Assembly (NCBI RefSeq): GCF_000378985.1
Contig: NZ_KB905370.1
Location: 1,641,830 to 1,705,829 of the forward strand
Length of the DNA: 64,000 nt
DNA from: Ensifer sp. BR816
GTDB taxonomy: Bacteria > Pseudomonadota > Alphaproteobacteria > Rhizobiales > Rhizobiaceae
Direction of reading: 5' to 3'
Each line of letters starts with the position of its first letter. The stretch's first letter is position 1. The position numbers and the translations under genes are program-made. Shown in pieces: positions 45,737-54,259 of this stretch. The notes under the pieces are model-generated. The model was not told the DNA's origin, searched no databases, and worked only from the letters and a program-made list of their open reading frames with translations.

Positions 45737-47137
45737 GTGAAAGAGAATAGTTACGTATCGGCCGACGATATTCGCTCGGCCTTTTCCGCCGCGATGTCCG
45801 CCATGTACCGCGATGAAGTACCGGCCTACGGCACGCTGATGGAGCTGGTGGCGAAGGTCAATGCCGACACGCTTGCCGCGGACGCCAACCTCAAGGAGCG
45901 CCTCGATGCAACCGATACGCTCGACCGCATCTCCGAGGAGCGCCACGGGGCGATCCGCCTCGGCACCCCGGCCGAGCTTTCGATGATGCGCCGCGTCTTC
46001 GCCGTCATGGGCATGTATCCGGTCGGTTACTACGATCTCTCGACGGCAGGCGTGCCGGTGCATTCCACCGCCTTCCGGCCGGTCGGCGAGGCGTCGCTGA
46101 AGCGCAATCCCTTCCGCGTCTTCACCTCGCTGCTGAGAATGGATCTGATCGCCGACGAGGCGCTGCGCGCCGAGGCCGACGCGATCCTGAACGAGCGCCG
46201 GATCTTCACGCCCGCTGCGGTCGAACTCACCGAAAAGGCCGAGCGCGACGGCGGGCTCGACAAGGTCGATGCCGAGCATTTCGTGGCGCAAGTACTGGAA
46301 ACCTTCCGTTGGCACGACAAGGCCAATGTTGGCGGCGACATGTACGAGCGCCTGCATGACGCCCACCGGCTGATCGCCGACGTCGTCTCCTTCAAGGGGC
46401 CGCACATCAACCATCTGACGCCGCGCACCCTCGACATCGACCGCGTGCAGGCGCTGATGCCCGAATACGGCATCGCCCCGAAGGCCGTCGTCGAAGGGCC
46501 ACCGACCCGCAACTGCCCGATCCTGCTTCGCCAGACCTCCTTCAAGGCGCTCGAGGAAGCGGTCTCGTTCCGCGACGCCGCGGGCGGCTGGAAGACCGGT
46601 TCGCACACCGCCCGCTTCGGCGAGATCGAACAGCGCGGCCTCGCGCTGACCCCGAAAGGCCGCGGCCTCTATGACAGGCTGCTCGACGAATCGCGCAAAA
46701 TCGTGCGCCCCGCCGCCGACGGCTCCAATGCCAGGGACTATGCGGCGGCGCTTGCAACGGCTTTCGAGCCCTTTCCGGACAGCTGGGCGGAAATCCGTGA
46801 AGCAGGGCTCGGCTATTTCAGCTATTCTCTGACGGAGAAGGGCCGGCAGACGAAGCTTCCGGGCCGCCGCAATCTCGATTCGCTGATCGCCGATGGCCTC
46901 GTTCAGTTCGATCCGATCGTCTACGAGGACTTCCTTCCGGTCAGCGCCGCCGGTATCTTCCAGTCGAACCTCGGCGACGGCGCGCAGCAGGAATTCGTCG
47001 CTAGCCCGAACCAGAAGCGCTTCGAGGCCGATCTCGGCGCCGCCGTCCTCAATGAATTCGATCACTATGCCGGCATCGAAAAGGCCTCGATCGAAAGCTG
47101 CCTCAAGGCCTTGACCGCCGCCGTGGCAGCGGAATGA
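45737..47137 (+). CDS. hglS: 2-oxoadipate dioxygenase/decarboxylase (HglS, DUF1338)
   Basis: Fe(II) enzyme that converts 2-oxoadipate to D-2-hydroxyglutarate plus CO2. 466 aa from GTG 45737 (VKENSYVSADDIRSAFS); the usual length is about 450-465. The protein is of the DUF1338/YdcJ type: YPVGYYDLSTAGVPVHSTAF with a metal His, FKGPHINHLTPRTLDIDR with substrate and metal residues, and the C-terminal YEDFLPVSAAGIFQSNL with the metal Glu. An alternative start at ATG 45683 adds 18 residues. It is followed by the D-2-hydroxyglutarate dehydrogenase 10 bp later, the next enzyme in the route. Confidence 0.88.
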   Translation: MKENSYVSADDIRSAFSAAMSAMYRDEVPAYGTLMELVAKVNADTLAADANLKERLDATDTLDRISEERHGAIRLGTPAELSMMRRVFAVMGMYPVGYYDLSTAGVPVHSTAFRPVGEASLKRNPFRVFTSLLRMDLIADEALRAEADAILNERRIFTPAAVELTEKAERDGGLDKVDAEHFVAQVLETFRWHDKANVGGDMYERLHDAHRLIADVVSFKGPHINHLTPRTLDIDRVQALMPEYGIAPKAVVEGPPTRNCPILLRQTSFKALEEAVSFRDAAGGWKTGSHTARFGEIEQRGLALTPKGRGLYDRLLDESRKIVRPAADGSNARDYAAALATAFEPFPDSWAEIREAGLGYFSYSLTEKGRQTKLPGRRNLDSLIADGLVQFDPIVYEDFLPVSAAGIFQSNLGDGAQQEFVASPNQKRFEADLGAAVLNEFDHYAGIEKASIESCLKALTAAVAAE

Positions 47138-47147
47138 TACGCCGACG

Positions 47148-48569
47148 ATGATTGAACGGAACCATATCGACGCGCTGACGGGCCTCCTTGGCGACAGGGG
47201 CGTCGTCACGCGTCCGGAAGAAATGGAAGCCTACGAGACCGGGGCGCGCTACGACCGCGGCAGCGCCGGCGCCGTGCTGCGTCCGGCAACGACGGCGGAG
47301 GTTTCCGGTGCGATCTCCTATTGCGTCCGCAACGGCATCGCCCTTGTCCCGCAGTCCGGCAATACCGGCCTCGTTTCGGGCTCGACGCCCGACGGTTCCG
47401 GCACCGAAGTGGTCCTCAGCGTCGACCGCTTGACGCGGCACTTCGAGCTCGACCTCGACAACCGCTCGATCCGAGTCGATGCGGGCTTCCGCCTGTCCGA
47501 TCTCAACCGCCGGCTCGAGGAGCACGACCTTTTCTTCCCGATCGATCTCGGCGCCGATCCGAGGCTCGGCGGCATGATCGCCACCAATACGGGCGGTTCG
47601 CGCTTCCTGAAATATGGCGATGTCCGCCGCAACACGCTGGGCCTGAAGGTGGTGCTCGCCGACGAGGCCGGCACGGTGCTGGACCTCGATTGCGACCTCA
47701 GGAAGAACAATACCGGCGTCGACTGGAAACAGATTTTCATCGGCACCTCCGGCGCCTTCGGCATCGTTACCGAATGCGTGCTCAACCTCGAGCGCCTTCC
47801 GAAGCAGACGGCAACGGCTCTCCTCGTGCCGGCAAGCGGCGCCCATGTGCTGCCGCTCTTGAACGCCATGGAGGAGCGGCTCGGCGCCTATCTTTCCGCC
47901 TTCGAGGGCATGTCGAAGAACGCGATCGCCGCCGCTTTCGCCCATGTGCCGTCGCTGAAGAATCCGTTCCAGGGCGGCAATATCCCCGACTACGTCATTC
48001 TCTGCGAAATCTCCCGCACCTGGGAACCACGCGAGGGCGAGCAGCCGCTGGATGCGGTTCTCGAAACGGTGCTGGCGGAAATCTGGGAGTTGGAGCAAGC
48101 GCCGCTCGCCGACGCTTTCATCGGTCCGCCGCATGAGACCTGGGCGCTGCGCCATGCGCTCTCGGAAGGCGTGAAGCACCTCGGCAAGCTGATCGCCTTC
48201 GATCTGTCCTTTCGCAGGGGTGACATCATGGCCTACTGCGACCATATGAAGGCCGCCATGCCAGAGAAATTTCCCGGCGTCACGGTCTGCGATTTCGGCC
48301 ATATCGGCGACGGCGGCGTCCACTTCAACCTGATCGTTGCAAAGGATAGCCCGCTATTGACCGACCCGACCTTCGAGCAGCGTTTGCGCGAATGGGTCTT
48401 CACCGTGGCGGTCGATCAGCATCACGGCAGCTTCAGCGCGGAGCATGCGATCGGCCGCCGCAACCAGGCAATTTACGATCTCTACACGCCGGAAAAACTG
48501 AAAGAAATGGCCGCCGGCCTGAAGTCGTTCACCTCGCCGGGCAAGCTCGGCAGCGTTCGTTTCGGCTAG
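47148..48569 (+). CDS. FAD-linked D-2-hydroxyglutarate dehydrogenase
   Basis: 473 aa of the FAD-binding PCMH/GlcD type. It oxidises D-2-hydroxyglutarate to 2-oxoglutarate. Motifs: PQSGNTGLVSGS (FAD pyrophosphate, about residue 67-78), ATNTGGSRFLKYGDVR, FGIVTECVLNLE, and C-terminal HIGDGGVHFN plus SFSAEHAIGRRN with the metal and substrate residues. It sits directly between hglS and amaB, which strongly favours this substrate over D-lactate or glycolate. Confidence 0.88.
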   Translation: MIERNHIDALTGLLGDRGVVTRPEEMEAYETGARYDRGSAGAVLRPATTAEVSGAISYCVRNGIALVPQSGNTGLVSGSTPDGSGTEVVLSVDRLTRHFELDLDNRSIRVDAGFRLSDLNRRLEEHDLFFPIDLGADPRLGGMIATNTGGSRFLKYGDVRRNTLGLKVVLADEAGTVLDLDCDLRKNNTGVDWKQIFIGTSGAFGIVTECVLNLERLPKQTATALLVPASGAHVLPLLNAMEERLGAYLSAFEGMSKNAIAAAFAHVPSLKNPFQGGNIPDYVILCEISRTWEPREGEQPLDAVLETVLAEIWELEQAPLADAFIGPPHETWALRHALSEGVKHLGKLIAFDLSFRRGDIMAYCDHMKAAMPEKFPGVTVCDFGHIGDGGVHFNLIVAKDSPLLTDPTFEQRLREWVFTVAVDQHHGSFSAEHAIGRRNQAIYDLYTPEKLKEMAAGLKSFTSPGKLGSVRFG

Positions 48570-48614
48570 GTCGCCGCAACCGGCGCCAACAAGGAAAACA
48601 CGGGAGTCAGACAG

Positions 48615-50147
48615 ATGAACATTGCAGCCAAGAAGATCGACGTCGCAAAGGAGGCAGCCGCCCTGCTCGACAAGATGGGCGTCGCCAAGGAACTCTATAC
48701 CGGCGGCGACATGCCGTCCTATAGCCCGGTCACCGGCGAACAGATCGCCAGCCTCAAGACCGTATCGGCAGCCGAAGCCGCCCGGAAGATCGAGCAGGCC
48801 GACGAGGCCTTCCGCGCCTGGCGGCTCGTGCCTGCGCCGAAGCGCGGCGAGCTCGTCCGCCTGCTCGGCGAGGAACTGCGCGCCTTCAAGGCCGATCTCG
48901 GCCGCCTCGTCTCGCTCGAAGCCGGCAAGATCCCGTCGGAAGGCCTCGGCGAAGTCCAGGAAATGATCGACATCTGCGATTTCGCCGTCGGCCTTTCCCG
49001 CCAGCTCTACGGCCTGACCATCGCAACCGAGCGTCCCGGCCACCGCATGATGGAAACCTGGCACCCGCTCGGCGTCGTCGGCATCATCTCGGCCTTCAAC
49101 TTCCCGGTCGCCGTCTGGTCGTGGAACGCAGCGCTGGCGCTCGTCTGCGGCGACGCGGTCGTCTGGAAACCCTCGGAAAAAACGCCGCTCACCGCCCTCG
49201 CATGCGAGGCGATCCTCGAGCGCGCCCTCGCCCGCTTCGGCGATGCGCCGGAAGGCCTGTCGCAGGTGCTGATCGGCGACCGCTCGATCGGCGAAGTGCT
49301 CGTCGACCATCCGAAGGTGCCGATCGTCTCGGCGACCGGCTCCACCCGCATGGGCCGCGAGGTCGGTCCTCGGCTTGCCAAGCGCTTTGCCCGTGCCATC
49401 CTCGAACTCGGCGGCAACAATGCCGGCATCGTCTGCCCCTCGGCCGATCTCGACATGGCGCTGCGCGCCATCGCCTTCGGCGCCATGGGCACCGCCGGCC
49501 AGCGCTGCACGACGCTCCGCCGTCTGTTCGTCCATGAAAGCGTCTACGACCAACTCGTGCCGCGCCTGAAGAAGGCCTACCAGTCGGTCTCCGTCGGCAA
49601 CCCGCTGGAATCGACCGCCCTCGTCGGCCCGCTCGTCGACAAGGCCGCCTTCGACAACATGCAGAAGGCAATTGCCGAAGCCAAGGCGGAGGGCGGTGCC
49701 GTCACCGGCGGCGAACGCGTCGAGCTCGGCTACGACAACGGCTACTACGTCAAGCCGGCGCTCGTCGAAATGCCGAAGCAGGCCGGTCCGGTTCTCGAAG
49801 AGACCTTCGCGCCGATCCTCTATGTCATCAAATACAGCGACTTCGATGCGGTGCTCGCCGAGCACAATGCGGTCGCGGCTGGGCTTTCGTCGTCGATCTT
49901 CACCCGCGACATGCAGGAGAGCGAACGTTTCCTCGCGGCTGACGGCTCGGATTGCGGCATCGCCAATGTCAACATCGGCACCTCCGGCGCCGAAATCGGC
50001 GGCGCCTTCGGTGGCGAGAAGGAGACCGGCGGCGGCCGCGAATCCGGCTCCGACGCCTGGAAGGCCTACATGCGCCGCGCCACCAACACGGTGAACTATT
50101 CGAAGGCTCTGCCGCTGGCGCAGGGCGTCTCGTTTGACATCGAATAA
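48615..50147 (+). CDS. amaB: L-aminoadipate-semialdehyde dehydrogenase (AmaB/Pcd, ALDH7)
   Basis: NAD(P)-dependent ALDH7-family enzyme that oxidises L-2-aminoadipate 6-semialdehyde (in equilibrium with piperideine-6-carboxylate) to L-2-aminoadipate. 510 aa. Motifs: NFPVAVWSWNAALALVCGDA, catalytic Glu in LELGGNN, catalytic Cys in GTAGQRCTTLRR, and the C-terminal GGEKETGGGRESGSDAWKAY. This is the piperideine-6-carboxylate dehydrogenase gene of S. meliloti-like genomes. It follows the dehydrogenase by 45 bp. Confidence 0.92.
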   Translation: MNIAAKKIDVAKEAAALLDKMGVAKELYTGGDMPSYSPVTGEQIASLKTVSAAEAARKIEQADEAFRAWRLVPAPKRGELVRLLGEELRAFKADLGRLVSLEAGKIPSEGLGEVQEMIDICDFAVGLSRQLYGLTIATERPGHRMMETWHPLGVVGIISAFNFPVAVWSWNAALALVCGDAVVWKPSEKTPLTALACEAILERALARFGDAPEGLSQVLIGDRSIGEVLVDHPKVPIVSATGSTRMGREVGPRLAKRFARAILELGGNNAGIVCPSADLDMALRAIAFGAMGTAGQRCTTLRRLFVHESVYDQLVPRLKKAYQSVSVGNPLESTALVGPLVDKAAFDNMQKAIAEAKAEGGAVTGGERVELGYDNGYYVKPALVEMPKQAGPVLEETFAPILYVIKYSDFDAVLAEHNAVAAGLSSSIFTRDMQESERFLAADGSDCGIANVNIGTSGAEIGGAFGGEKETGGGRESGSDAWKAYMRRATNTVNYSKALPLAQGVSFDIE

Positions 50148-50166
50148 TCATCGCACAGGATCGGCC

Positions 50167-51399
50167 ATGACCATCAATGCAACGGTCAAGGAGGCGGGCT
50201 TTCTGCCCGCCTCGCGGATTTCCACGATCGGCGTTTCCGAAATCCTGAAGATCGGCGCGCGCGCCAACGCCATGAAGCGCGACGGCAAGCCGGTGATCAT
50301 CCTCGGCGCCGGCGAGCCGGACTTCGACACGCCCGACCACGTCAAGCAGGCCGCCTGGGAGGCAATCCAGCGCGGCGAGACGAAATACACGGCCCTCGAC
50401 GGCTCGCCGGAACTGAAGAAGGCGATCCGCGAAAAGTTCCAGCGCGAGAACGGCCTCGCCTACGAGCTGGACGAGATCACGGTTGCGACCGGCGCCAAGC
50501 AGATCCTGTTCAACGCCATGATGGCGTCGATCAATCCCGGCGACGAAGTGATCATCCCGACGCCGTACTGGACCTCCTATTCGGACATCGTGCAGATCTG
50601 CGAAGGCAAGCCGGTGTTGATCGCCTGCGATCAATCGTCCGGTTTCCGCCTGACCGCTGACAAGCTGGAAGCGGCGATCACGCCGAAGACGCGCTGGGTG
50701 CTCCTGAATTCACCCTCGAACCCGTCGGGTGCGGCTTACAGCGCTGCCGACTACCGGCCGCTGCTCGATGTTCTGCTGAAGCATCCGCATGTCTGGCTGC
50801 TCGTCGACGACATGTACGAGCACATCGTCTATGACGGCTTCCGCTTCGTCACGCCGGCTGAGCTCGAGCCGAGGCTCAAGGAGCGGACGTTGACGGTCAA
50901 CGGCGTATCGAAGGCCTATGCGATGACCGGCTGGCGGATCGGCTATGCCGGCGGCCCGCGCGCGTTGATCAAGGCGATGGCCGTCGTCCAGAGCCAGGCG
51001 ACCTCCTGCCCGTCATCGGTGAGCCAGGCGGCCTCGGTGGCGGCCCTCAACGGGCCGCAGGATTTCCTAAAAGGACGCACGGCGAGCTTTGAGCGCCGCC
51101 GCGACCTGGTGGTGAGCGGCCTGAACGCCATTGAAGGCCTCGATTGCCGCGTTCCCGAAGGCGCCTTCTACACCTTCTCCGGCTGCGCCGGCATGCTCGG
51201 CAAGGTGACGCCCGCCGGCAAGCGGATCGAGACGGATGCGGATTTCTGCACCTATCTGCTCGAAGACGCCCATGTCGCCGTCGTCCCGGGCTCCGCCTTC
51301 GGCCTTTCGCCCTTCTTCCGCATCTCCTATGCGACCTCGGAGGCCGAACTGAAGGAAGCGCTCACCCGCATCGCCGCGGCCTGCGCGCGGCTTAAATAA
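50167..51399 (+). CDS. aatB: class I aminotransferase (aspartate/2-aminoadipate type)
   Basis: PLP enzyme, 410 aa, fold type I. The substrate and PLP residues appear in order: GAGEPDFDTPDHVKQAAWEA, YTALDGSPELKKAI, NSPSNPSG, and the PLP lysine in VNGVSKAYAMTGWRIGYAGG, then the C-terminal FFRISYATSEAELKEAL. In this operon its best role is to transaminate L-2-aminoadipate to 2-oxoadipate, feeding HglS; in S. meliloti the homologous gene is named aatB for aspartate activity. Start at 50167 with AGGATCGG upstream; 19 bp after amaB. Confidence 0.88.
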   Translation: MTINATVKEAGFLPASRISTIGVSEILKIGARANAMKRDGKPVIILGAGEPDFDTPDHVKQAAWEAIQRGETKYTALDGSPELKKAIREKFQRENGLAYELDEITVATGAKQILFNAMMASINPGDEVIIPTPYWTSYSDIVQICEGKPVLIACDQSSGFRLTADKLEAAITPKTRWVLLNSPSNPSGAAYSAADYRPLLDVLLKHPHVWLLVDDMYEHIVYDGFRFVTPAELEPRLKERTLTVNGVSKAYAMTGWRIGYAGGPRALIKAMAVVQSQATSCPSSVSQAASVAALNGPQDFLKGRTASFERRRDLVVSGLNAIEGLDCRVPEGAFYTFSGCAGMLGKVTPAGKRIETDADFCTYLLEDAHVAVVPGSAFGLSPFFRISYATSEAELKEALTRIAAACARLK

Positions 51400-51433
51400 G
51401 GGACACAACCGGCTTTCCTTCCCATGACCAGAC

Positions 51434-51470
51434 TGATGGTCGACAGTTCAGACCGGTTTGATGGTCGACA
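51434..51470. repeat. tandem motif, possible IS-end remnant
   Basis: TGATGGTCGACA occurs twice at 51434-51445 and 51459-51470, 25 bases apart, with a shared CAGAC before each. Multiple short repeats near a TG...CA terminus resemble the ends of IS21-type elements. The rest of such an element is not present, so this is at most a relic. Confidence 0.35.
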
Positions 51471-51602
51471 AGTCAAGAGCGTCGGAGGGAGGAAAAGTCA
51501 TTGCTTGCCGCACCTCGCGAGTCATAAATTACTCTTGTTGTCAAGCGAATCATGCGCTATATATGTATACAGGCCCTGCCTTCGATGAAGCCTTTAGTTC
51601 CA

Positions 51603-52478
51603 CTAAAGGTATGAGTAGTCGTCGGTGGGGCCGTTTCGTTTTTTGACAACCGTCTCATCTACCGTGTGGGAGCGTGGCGTAAATTTCCAATGTCTGTATG
51701 GATGCTCCCACCGATCGATAGACCCATTCGGTGTGCCGGTGGAAACTCCGATATTGAAGTTTGGATAAATTGTTCGAATTCTTTTGTTTATATGCTTGTA
51801 CAACTTCTCTTTTGCAATAGTTCTCTTTCCCCTATTTCGCTCACCTTCTGGCTTCATTTTGTGAAGATCATTCAAACGGAAATACATACTGCCGAGAACG
51901 ATATCCAGACCTTGCAAAATCGAATGATTCTTTGAATCGACATCTGCGATCTGGTCGCGAACTACACTGATTCGTGCATTTCGGAACAGCTTTCTGCTTG
52001 AAAGGGATTCCAGTTCAGTTCGAAATGACTCTACTTTGTCGCGAGAATGAGGAATTTGATCAAGCAGCATCGTGAGATAAACTCGATCAATGCCGTTCGG
52101 ATTGCAGTAACCTAATCCGAATGCATGCTTCAGCATCTGATAGTATAGAAGAAAATATGAATTGTCCTTTTGCTCTTGAGTAAGATTATTTGCCACATAC
52201 CTGTTATGAGTGAACATTATTCTGACTTTTATTCGGCCCGATTCGATCAAATCAAAAAATTTATCGACAAACTGAATATACTTTTCCAAGTAATTCAGTG
52301 TGACTTTTGTCCATTTTAATTCATCAAAGAGGTTCAACTCTTCTTTCTTTTCCAGAAGAATTCTTTCTATAGCCTCTCTGTCTTCAGCTTTGAGAAGTGC
52401 TCCGCCATAAAAATTGGAGTAGAAGGGCCCCTTCTTCGCCGACTCATCGCAATAAAGAATGTAATTACGCTTCGCCAT
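51603..52478 (-). CDS. DUF3800-domain protein
   Basis: 291 aa. The N-terminus YILYCDESAKKGPFYSNFYG has the Asp-Glu pair and the GGALL that begin the RNase H-like fold of DUF3800 proteins; further conserved acidic residues follow (DELKWTKV, LLDQIP, RDQIADVDSKNHS). DUF3800 genes are common in mobile and phage-related regions; the activity is unknown. Codon use and base composition are clearly AT-rich compared with its neighbours. It may encode a nuclease-like enzyme; no partner gene is visible. Confidence 0.8.
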   Translation of the reverse strand: MAKRNYILYCDESAKKGPFYSNFYGGALLKAEDREAIERILLEKKEELNLFDELKWTKVTLNYLEKYIQFVDKFFDLIESGRIKVRIMFTHNRYVANNLTQEQKDNSYFLLYYQMLKHAFGLGYCNPNGIDRVYLTMLLDQIPHSRDKVESFRTELESLSSRKLFRNARISVVRDQIADVDSKNHSILQGLDIVLGSMYFRLNDLHKMKPEGERNRGKRTIAKEKLYKHINKRIRTIYPNFNIGVSTGTPNGSIDRWEHPYRHWKFTPRSHTVDETVVKKRNGPTDDYSYL

Positions 52479-52652
52479 GTTGGCGCGACTCCGAATCGAG
52501 AATTGCCTCGCTCGGGGCCAGATTTATCAGCGAACGGTTGTCAAATCACGTACAGAGTCGGCTCGATCCGAATTACCGCACCGCTGCATTCAATTCAACT
52601 TTAAATAGACACCTTTGCAATTTAGCTCGATTCGAACCAAATCCGTAGTCAG

Positions 52653-53924
52653 TCACCGTATCAGCATCGCCCGGAAATCATTGACATTCGTCCCGGTAGG
52701 ACCCGGAACGAAAAGGTCGCCGCTGGCGGCGAAGGCCGACCAGGCATCGTGGCGGGCAAGATGGGCGCGCGGATCGGCACCGGCCGCCCGCATGCGGCCG
52801 ACACTCGCCCCGTCGGCAAAGGCGCCGGCATTGTCTTCGGAGCCGTCGATGCCGTCCGTGTCGGCCGCAAGCGCGTCGATGCCGGCGACGCCGTCGATGT
52901 CGATCGCCAGCGACAGGAGGAACTCGCTGTTGCGGCCGCCCTTGCCGTAATCCTTGCCGGAAATCGTCACCGTCGTCTCGCCGCCGGACAGCAGCACGAC
53001 GGGCCTGGTGAAGGGCCGGCTGCGCAGCGCCACTTCGCGGGCAAGCGCCGCATGCATGCGGCCAATGTCGCGCGCCTCGCCCTCGATCGCATCCGAGAGG
53101 ATCATCGCCTCGACGCCGCTCTGCCGCGCGCGTGCCGCCGCCGCCTCCAGCGAGACGCTCGCCGAGGCGATCACATGGACTTCGTTGCCGGCAAAGGCCG
53201 GATCGTCCGGGCTCGGCGCGCGCGCCGCATCCGAGCGAAGATGCGCGACGACCCGCTCCGGCAGCGCCATGGCGTAGCGCGCGACGATCTCGCGTGCCTC
53301 TTCCAGGCTCGACCGGTCCGGCACGGTCGGACCGGAGGCGACGAAGGCCGGATTGTCGCCCGGAACATCCGACACGACCAGGCTGACAACACGCGCCGGC
53401 GAGGCGGCGAGGGCCAGCCGTCCACCCTTGATCCGCGACACGTGCTTGCGCACCACGTTCATCGCGGAGATCGGCGCGCCGGAAGCAAGCAGTGCCTTGT
53501 TGACGGCGATTTCGTCGTCGAGCGTCAGGCCGTTCGGCGGCGCCGGCAGCAGCGCCGAGCCGCCGCCGGAGACCAGCGCAATCACGAGGTCGTCCGCCGT
53601 CAGTCCCTCGACCCGTTCGAGGAGCGCCGTGGAGGCGATCAGCCCCGCCTCGTCCGGCACCGGATGGGCCGATTGCAGCACCTTGATGCGTTCGCAAGTT
53701 TCGATCGGCCCATGGCGAGCAACCACCACCCCTTCGATCGGTCCGTCCCAGAGCCTCTCGAAGGCGGCCGCCATCTGGCTTGCCGCCTTGCCCGCGCCGA
53801 CGACGATGGTGCGTCCCTTCGGCCGTGCCGGCAGATGGGCGCGAATGGCGGCGTAAGGATCAGCCGCCACGACAGCGGCCTCGAAGAGGGAGGTCAGGAA
53901 GGGACGCGGCTCGATCGATGTCAT
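52653..53924 (-). CDS. glycerate 2-kinase (GckA/TtuD, MOFRL family)
   Basis: 423 aa. Phosphorylates D-glycerate to 2-phosphoglycerate. N-terminal GAGKAASQMAAAFERLW holds the nucleotide-binding loop, then SGGGSALLPAPP, the conserved KHVSRIKGGRLA, and the C-terminal MOFRL domain with LLSGGETTVTISG and GRNSEFLLSLA. It is the last gene of the sugar operon, 4 bp after the Dabb gene. The start at 53924 (MTSIEPRPFL) is chosen over an upstream in-frame Met that would run into the Dabb gene. Confidence 0.91.
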   Translation of the reverse strand: MTSIEPRPFLTSLFEAAVVAADPYAAIRAHLPARPKGRTIVVGAGKAASQMAAAFERLWDGPIEGVVVARHGPIETCERIKVLQSAHPVPDEAGLIASTALLERVEGLTADDLVIALVSGGGSALLPAPPNGLTLDDEIAVNKALLASGAPISAMNVVRKHVSRIKGGRLALAASPARVVSLVVSDVPGDNPAFVASGPTVPDRSSLEEAREIVARYAMALPERVVAHLRSDAARAPSPDDPAFAGNEVHVIASASVSLEAAAARARQSGVEAMILSDAIEGEARDIGRMHAALAREVALRSRPFTRPVVLLSGGETTVTISGKDYGKGGRNSEFLLSLAIDIDGVAGIDALAADTDGIDGSEDNAGAFADGASVGRMRAAGADPRAHLARHDAWSAFAASGDLFVPGPTGTNVNDFRAMLIR

Positions 53925-53928
53925 GGAA

Positions 53929-54246
53929 TCAGTCCGGGATTTCGAGTTCGTAGACGAAGATACCTTGGATGCCACCTTCAGCCGCCGCAACCAATTTCGC
54001 GCCAGTCGTGCGATGATCTGCGTCATCGAGATAGGCGTCGCGGGCCCTGGCATCGGCAAAATCGACGATGAATCCTTCGGCATAACCCTTGTCCATCCCC
54101 GTCTCCGGACTGACATTGGTGCCGACATGCGCAGCCAGGAGCCCCGGCAGGCGCGGCTTCAAGGCGGAAATCTCGGCGAAGATCCCCATCTTTTCGGCCT
54201 CGCTCACCTCCGGGCGGAAGCGGATGAAAACGCAGTGGCGGATCAT
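53929..54246 (-). CDS. Dabb (stress-responsive alpha/beta barrel) protein
   Basis: 105 aa, a ferredoxin-like dimeric barrel of the Dabb family. The first strand [18 protein letters not shown] holds the typical His near the N-terminus; [20 protein letters not shown] is the characteristic central block. Dabb proteins are small enzymes or binders of hydrophobic or sugar-derived compounds; function here is unknown. It lies between a GMC oxidoreductase (13 bp) and the glycerate kinase (4 bp) in one unit. Confidence 0.82.
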   Translation of the reverse strand: MIRHCVFIRFRPEVSEAEKMGIFAEISALKPRLPGLLAAHVGTNVSPETGMDKGYAEGFIVDFADARARDAYLDDADHRTTGAKLVAAAEGGIQGIFVYELEIPD

Positions 54247-54259
54247 GCTTCCCTCACCC

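Noticed and set aside
51591-51609. Hairpin CCTTTAGT/ACTAAAGG at the end of the DUF3800 gene
   Set aside because: It overlaps the stop codon and lacks a T-run, so it was not called as a terminator.
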